Shown here piece by piece: positions 61,046 through 64,000 of a stretch of DNA of 64,000 nt. Source of the stretch: Marisediminitalea aggregata (GTDB taxonomy: Bacteria > Pseudomonadota > Gammaproteobacteria > Enterobacterales > Alteromonadaceae). The stretch is from the NCBI RefSeq assembly GCF_900129565.1, contig NZ_FQWD01000002.1:477428-541427 (forward strand), in the 5' to 3' direction. A model generated the notes under the pieces. That model ran no database searches. It was not told where the DNA came from and saw only the letters and a program-made list of their open reading frames with translations. Position 1 is the stretch's first letter; the number at the start of each line of letters is the position of its first letter. The position numbers were made by a program, and so were the translations under genes.

Positions 61046-62266
61046 CTAATCCCCTAGCTGATAGTTTTTTTGTCGGAACAGGGTGAGGGCGGCGTTGCAG
61101 ACTTCGGGGTCGTAGAGCTTGCCGGCGTGTTGTTCTATTTCCTGTAAGGCCTTTTTAATGCCCAGTGCGTGGCGGTACGGGCGGTTTGTGGCCATCGACT
61201 CAATTACGTCTGCTACGGTAATGATGCGGGCTTCCAGTAAGATTTCATCGCCTTTTAGCCCTCTGGGATACCCGGTGCCGTCCAGGCGTTCGTGGTGCTG
61301 ATACGCTACTTCGGCTACGGGCCAGGGGAAGGCGATATTTTTTAGTATGTTGTACCCATTACACGCGTGAGATTTGATGATCTCAAACTCTGCGTCGGTG
61401 AGACGTGTTGGTTTGGTTAGGTACTCGGCCGGTATACTGATTTTGCCGATGTCGTGCAGCAGCCCTGCAATGCGCAAGCCGTATTGGGTATCCATGTCTA
61501 AGCCCATTTCAAGAGCAATGGCCGATGCCAGCTCCCCTACCCTGGACTCATGTCCCGCTGTGTACGGGTCGCGTAGCTCCACCATATGCGAAATGGCGGT
61601 AATAGTGCCGAGTATGGTTTTTTCCAGTTTAGTGGAATACTCCTGCACTTGTTCTAACGCCGACTCCTCGGTACTGATATCACGCCAAATTCCCACAAAA
61701 CAGGTAGCCGATACGCTTTCAACGCGTCGCAGCTCATCATGAAAATACACGTAGTGCCCTTTGGCGTGCTTTACCCGGTAATAGTGATCGCCGCCCCCAT
61801 TGGCCAGTATGGTTTTACTTTCTTCCAGCGCTCTGAGGCGGTCGTCCGGATGCACACACTTTTCCCACCAACCGGGTTGTAGTGCTTCTTCTTGGGTATA
61901 GCCCAGTAAATCGTACAGGTTGTCGCTAACCCAGAGCGTACGCAGGGTTTTGCCGTCCCAGTTTACTGCGTAAGTCAGCATAGGAATGTGCTGAAAGAAC
62001 GTAGGGATTTTATTGAGCACCAACTGTTCAGTGCTGTCGGTTGCCGCACTGGCGACTTGCCTTTCTGCGCTGTTTAAGCGCATCAACAACACGTACAACA
62101 GGCCCGACATTAGCGTAACAAACGCCACGCCTTTGCCTGCCGACAACACATAAGAATCGTTAAAATCGCCAATGAACTGTGCAAGCAACCAGTCACTGCC
62201 GATTATCCATATCAAACTAGCAAGCAGGTATATTGCAACCAGCTTTTGGTAGCGGCGTTTGTTCAT
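61046..62266 (-). CDS. Membrane PAS-HD-GYP c-di-GMP phosphodiesterase
   Basis: ATG at 62266 (MNKRRYQKLVAIYLL) is preferred; a GTG at 62326 would add 20 hydrophobic residues. The product of about 406 residues has two N-terminal membrane segments, a PAS domain (about 85-210, with LWVSDNLYDLLGYTQEEALQPGWWEKCVHPDD), and a full HD-GYP domain: AGHESRVGEL, LLHDIGKISIP, SHACNGYNIL, and HHERLDGTGYPRGLKGDEI. All metal and GYP residues are present, so c-di-GMP hydrolysis is likely. The two-helix plus LLASLIWIIGSDWLL opening is common in this group. Confidence 0.92.
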   Translation of the reverse strand: MNKRRYQKLVAIYLLASLIWIIGSDWLLAQFIGDFNDSYVLSAGKGVAFVTLMSGLLYVLLMRLNSAERQVASAATDSTEQLVLNKIPTFFQHIPMLTYAVNWDGKTLRTLWVSDNLYDLLGYTQEEALQPGWWEKCVHPDDRLRALEESKTILANGGGDHYYRVKHAKGHYVYFHDELRRVESVSATCFVGIWRDISTEESALEQVQEYSTKLEKTILGTITAISHMVELRDPYTAGHESRVGELASAIALEMGLDMDTQYGLRIAGLLHDIGKISIPAEYLTKPTRLTDAEFEIIKSHACNGYNILKNIAFPWPVAEVAYQHHERLDGTGYPRGLKGDEILLEARIITVADVIESMATNRPYRHALGIKKALQEIEQHAGKLYDPEVCNAALTLFRQKNYQLGD

Positions 62267-62472
62267 AATGAGTCCGAACCACAAAGATAAAATTACGATG
62301 AACTTGAAAAAGAAAACACTGTTCACCAGTGCCAGGCTCTAGTTAAGCTGGGGCATTCTATGCAAACTTTTTGAGAGATCTACTGTTTACGACGATTTGC
62401 TACGCTAATGCGACGTTTTATTGATTTAGATGAAAGGAAACAACATTCTTCCCGCTGTTTACGCTGGTCAGA

Positions 62473-63456
62473 TTACTTTGCTTGCTCAGATTGAAGCCGT
62501 TCATCCAGATGTTTGGCGATGTCGGGCAATTGATCGAGCCCGCTTGGGTAAGTAACCCGATAAAAAGGAACACGTTGTAACAATGCAGCCAGCGCCATAA
62601 TGCGAGACTGTTCAATGCCTAATCCGCGATAGGCATCACCTAACATACTATTTTGCATGAGTATGATCAGCGCTGCGCTGGGGTTAATTGGGGTAATGGT
62701 GAGCGGATTACCTGATTGGGGCTGTTCGTCTACCCGGTTTAGGTAGTACATGGCGGTTACTGGCGCGGCGGTATGAGTATCTTGCGCCGCAAAAGAGATT
62801 TCCTGTTTGGCGAAGCGCTCGTGTACCTTCTTTTGCTGTACCGGCTGGGTAGTTAAGTGATTTTCCAACATCGCTGCGCTGTCGGGCCACAAGCGAACTT
62901 TGGGCCAGCTGGGATACACTTCGTACTGTTCGTTAGTGTGGTATAGCGCCGCCATGTCGTCTGTTGTTAACGTGTATCCCAGAGTGGTTAGCAGCGTGGT
63001 TAACGTAGACTTACCAGTGCGGCTTGGCGCTAAAAACAACTGTGCCTGATTGTTTTTAACCAGGGTATTGGCGTGCAGACACAAGTGGCCTTGCAGCTCT
63101 AGAAATAACGATAACCCCAGGGTTTGCAGGTAATGAGCCGGGCCGGTGCCGTTCGCCTGCCAGTCTATGGTTAATTGGTTGCCTTGCAGTTGAAACGTTC
63201 CCTGCCCTTCACAGTCTATATGCAACTGATAGCAGTCATCTTCCCTGTTCAACGTAATATTCGACTCGTAGCGTTCACCTTTGTCGGTTAACGTCCAGGC
63301 TGTTTTGGGGTTGCTCAGTGGCGTAACGGGGTTGAACGACACATCCAACGTAAAAGGCGTGTTTGTATTGTTGGTAGTTTTGTCCAGGGCAAGGGTAACG
63401 CCGTGAAGTGGGGTACTACTGAGCGACGCCAGTTCCTGTTGAGTATTCGGTGACAT
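62473..63456 (-). CDS. HprK-like kinase (HPr kinase-related, RiPP-associated type)
   Basis: The 327-residue product has a beta-rich N-terminal half (about 15-130) and a C-terminal P-loop domain resembling the HPr kinase/phosphorylase core: FLAPSRTGKSTL (143-152; Ala replaces the first Gly of the P-loop), LTTDDMAAL (DD pair, 164-171) and YPSWPKVRLWP (PG-P-RLW-like) at 181-191. Kinases of this class occur beside lasso-peptide precursors, where some phosphorylate the precursor's C-terminal residue. The gene lies 130 bp downstream of a lasso-type precursor gene on the same strand, separated by a strong terminator. A tight AAGG sits only 1-2 nt before its ATG, so translation is probably weak. Target is inferred. 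Confidence 0.8.
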   Translation of the reverse strand: MSPNTQQELASLSSTPLHGVTLALDKTTNNTNTPFTLDVSFNPVTPLSNPKTAWTLTDKGERYESNITLNREDDCYQLHIDCEGQGTFQLQGNQLTIDWQANGTGPAHYLQTLGLSLFLELQGHLCLHANTLVKNNQAQLFLAPSRTGKSTLTTLLTTLGYTLTTDDMAALYHTNEQYEVYPSWPKVRLWPDSAAMLENHLTTQPVQQKKVHERFAKQEISFAAQDTHTAAPVTAMYYLNRVDEQPQSGNPLTITPINPSAALIILMQNSMLGDAYRGLGIEQSRIMALAALLQRVPFYRVTYPSGLDQLPDIAKHLDERLQSEQAK

Positions 63457-63528
63457 TCCTTAATCCGCTGACTGCTGTACAACTAGTGCTAGGATGCGTG
63501 GTTTAAGGGTTTGTGTAAAGTGCCGGAT

Positions 63529-63554
63529 AAAAAAATGCCCCGTAATACGGGGCA
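63529..63554 (-). terminator. Strong terminator between precursor gene and kinase gene
   Basis: On the minus strand TGCCCCGT, loop ATT, ACGGGGCA (63536-63554) is followed by seven T residues (63529-63535). It lies 32 bp after the precursor stop, so most precursor transcripts should end here and kinase transcription would depend on read-through or its own promoter. Confidence 0.88.
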
Positions 63555-63586
63555 AAGTTGAGAACACACACACTTTATTGCACACA

Positions 63587-63739
63587 CTAACCTTGGAAAG
63601 GGTTCCGCTTGGTATGGCCGCCCTGTTCATCAGGAACACTGCCAGAAAAACCTTGCGTTAATTCTTGCAAGCTACCTGCACGCTGAAGTTGGGGTGCGTG
63701 GTAGGTTAGCTTGTTGTTTCTGTCGTCTTGCTTGTTCAT
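63587..63739 (-). CDS. Lasso-peptide-type RiPP precursor (50 residues)
   Basis: The short frame starts at ATG 63739 and ends TAG at 63587. Residues 1-29 form a leader with YHAPQL (Tyr13, Pro16, Leu18), Gly22, then SLQELTQ with Thr28 at position -2, the YxxPxL...G...Tx pattern of lasso-peptide leaders. The core would be residues 30-50 with Gly30 as residue 1 (GFSGSVPDE...), Asp37 as core position 8 and Glu38 as position 9, so a Gly1-Asp8 or Gly1-Glu9 macrolactam is possible. The core tail is polar and ends PFQG. A leader protease (B) and cyclase (C) are not in this window. Only GGA about 9 nt upstream serves as a ribosome site. Confidence 0.82.
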   Translation of the reverse strand: MNKQDDRNNKLTYHAPQLQRAGSLQELTQGFSGSVPDEQGGHTKRNPFQG

Positions 63740-63870
63740 TCAACACATCCATAAAGTTGATATGTATAGTGTACGTTTTTTGCACTCATGTTGGTTATTA
63801 AAGCTCATTATTAGGTATTGGGTTTGATACTTTTTGTGGCGTCCAGCGGGGTTGTTTTGAAATCTCGGCC
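63740..63870 (-). promoter_or_regulatory. Likely promoter region of the precursor gene
   Basis: Minus-strand sequence upstream of the precursor contains CACTATACATATC (about 63757-63769), a candidate extended -10 box (TATACA), and GGATGTGTTGA before the start. No clear -35 box. AT-rich, no coding frame. Confidence 0.35.
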
Positions 63871-64000
63871 TTTTTGTTAGTTCCCGGAACGAGTCCGGGA
63901 AGACGCTTAGGGTGTAAAGTTAACCTTATACGTCGTCCCGGAAAATGCCCCAGCGATATTCGGGATCTTGGAAACATCCAGCGGTGGTTGTTTTGAAATC
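63871..64000. repeat. REP unit J, running off the right edge
   Basis: GTTCCCGGAACGAGTCCGGGAAGACG is the left part of a unit in cluster H/I orientation, followed by ACGTCGTCCCGGAAAATGCCCCAGCGATATTCGGGATCTT as the right palindrome and a CATCCAGCGGTGGTTGTTTTGAAATC spacer repeated twice. Continues past the window. Confidence 0.75.

Overview
The window looks like chromosome from a free-living, probably marine gammaproteobacterium, most likely an Alteromonas relative (order Alteromonadales). This is an inference from a type IV prepilin of MSHA type, a Wza/Wzc polysaccharide locus, ohr/ohrR, rhlE/cspA, several c-di-GMP enzymes and intermediate GC content. No rRNA, tRNA, CRISPR array or replication origin was seen.

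Layout. 1-12.9 kb holds ordinary accessory metabolism: an acyl-CoA dehydrogenase/SDR operon with a divergent LysR regulator, a three-gene lipid-linked sugar module (GT2, TVP38, ArnT-like), an AhpD-like/HAD pair under a TetR regulator with three matching TACC-N4-GGTA sites, a GAF-GGDEF cyclase, a GntR/FCD regulator, an M1 metallopeptidase lipoprotein and a secreted RidA. 13-17 kb holds YigZ, a small CX5R phosphatase, a hemolysin III-type membrane protein and the divergent ohr/ohrR pair. 17.1-23.5 kb (minus strand) is a compact five-gene operon: ECF sigma factor with a C-terminal hydrophobic segment, putative membrane anti-sigma factor, animal-type haem peroxidase, an unrecognised small protein, and a signal-peptide-bearing TPR-CHAT protease-like protein. 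23.7-38 kb holds a DUF1353-like protein, a prepilin, a fatty-acid-hydroxylase-family enzyme, a CadC-like TPR regulator, a PLP aminotransferase, rhlE and cspA, a LysE exporter with divergent MocR regulator, VanZ and a PPP-family phosphatase.

38.2-56.6 kb is an exopolysaccharide locus of colanic-acid flavour: GDP-fucose synthesis (gmd, fcl), export and chain length (outer-membrane barrel, Wza-like, Wzc-like), glycosyltransferases, acetyltransferase, pyruvyltransferase, Wzy, Wzx and the initiating WcaJ. Its interior (about 41-55 kb) is clearly more AT-rich than its flanks. Between the two converging halves sits an IS256-family element with an 8-bp target duplication, itself carrying a 1197-bp IS3/IS407-type element and an internal deletion.

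57-64 kb holds a 1151-residue lipoprotein, an HD-GYP phosphodiesterase, and, at the right edge, a 50-codon gene whose product carries the lasso-peptide leader motif (YxxPxL...G...T) with a Gly-first core and Asp8/Glu9. It is followed by a strong terminator and then an HprK-like kinase. This putative RiPP pair and the ECF/peroxidase/CHAT operon are the two best candidates for an undescribed system.

Nearly every gene-free gap is filled by one family of short palindromic repeats (REP/REPIN-like), often as paired palindromes in inverted orientation around a conserved spacer, and in places expanded as 18-bp tandem copies.
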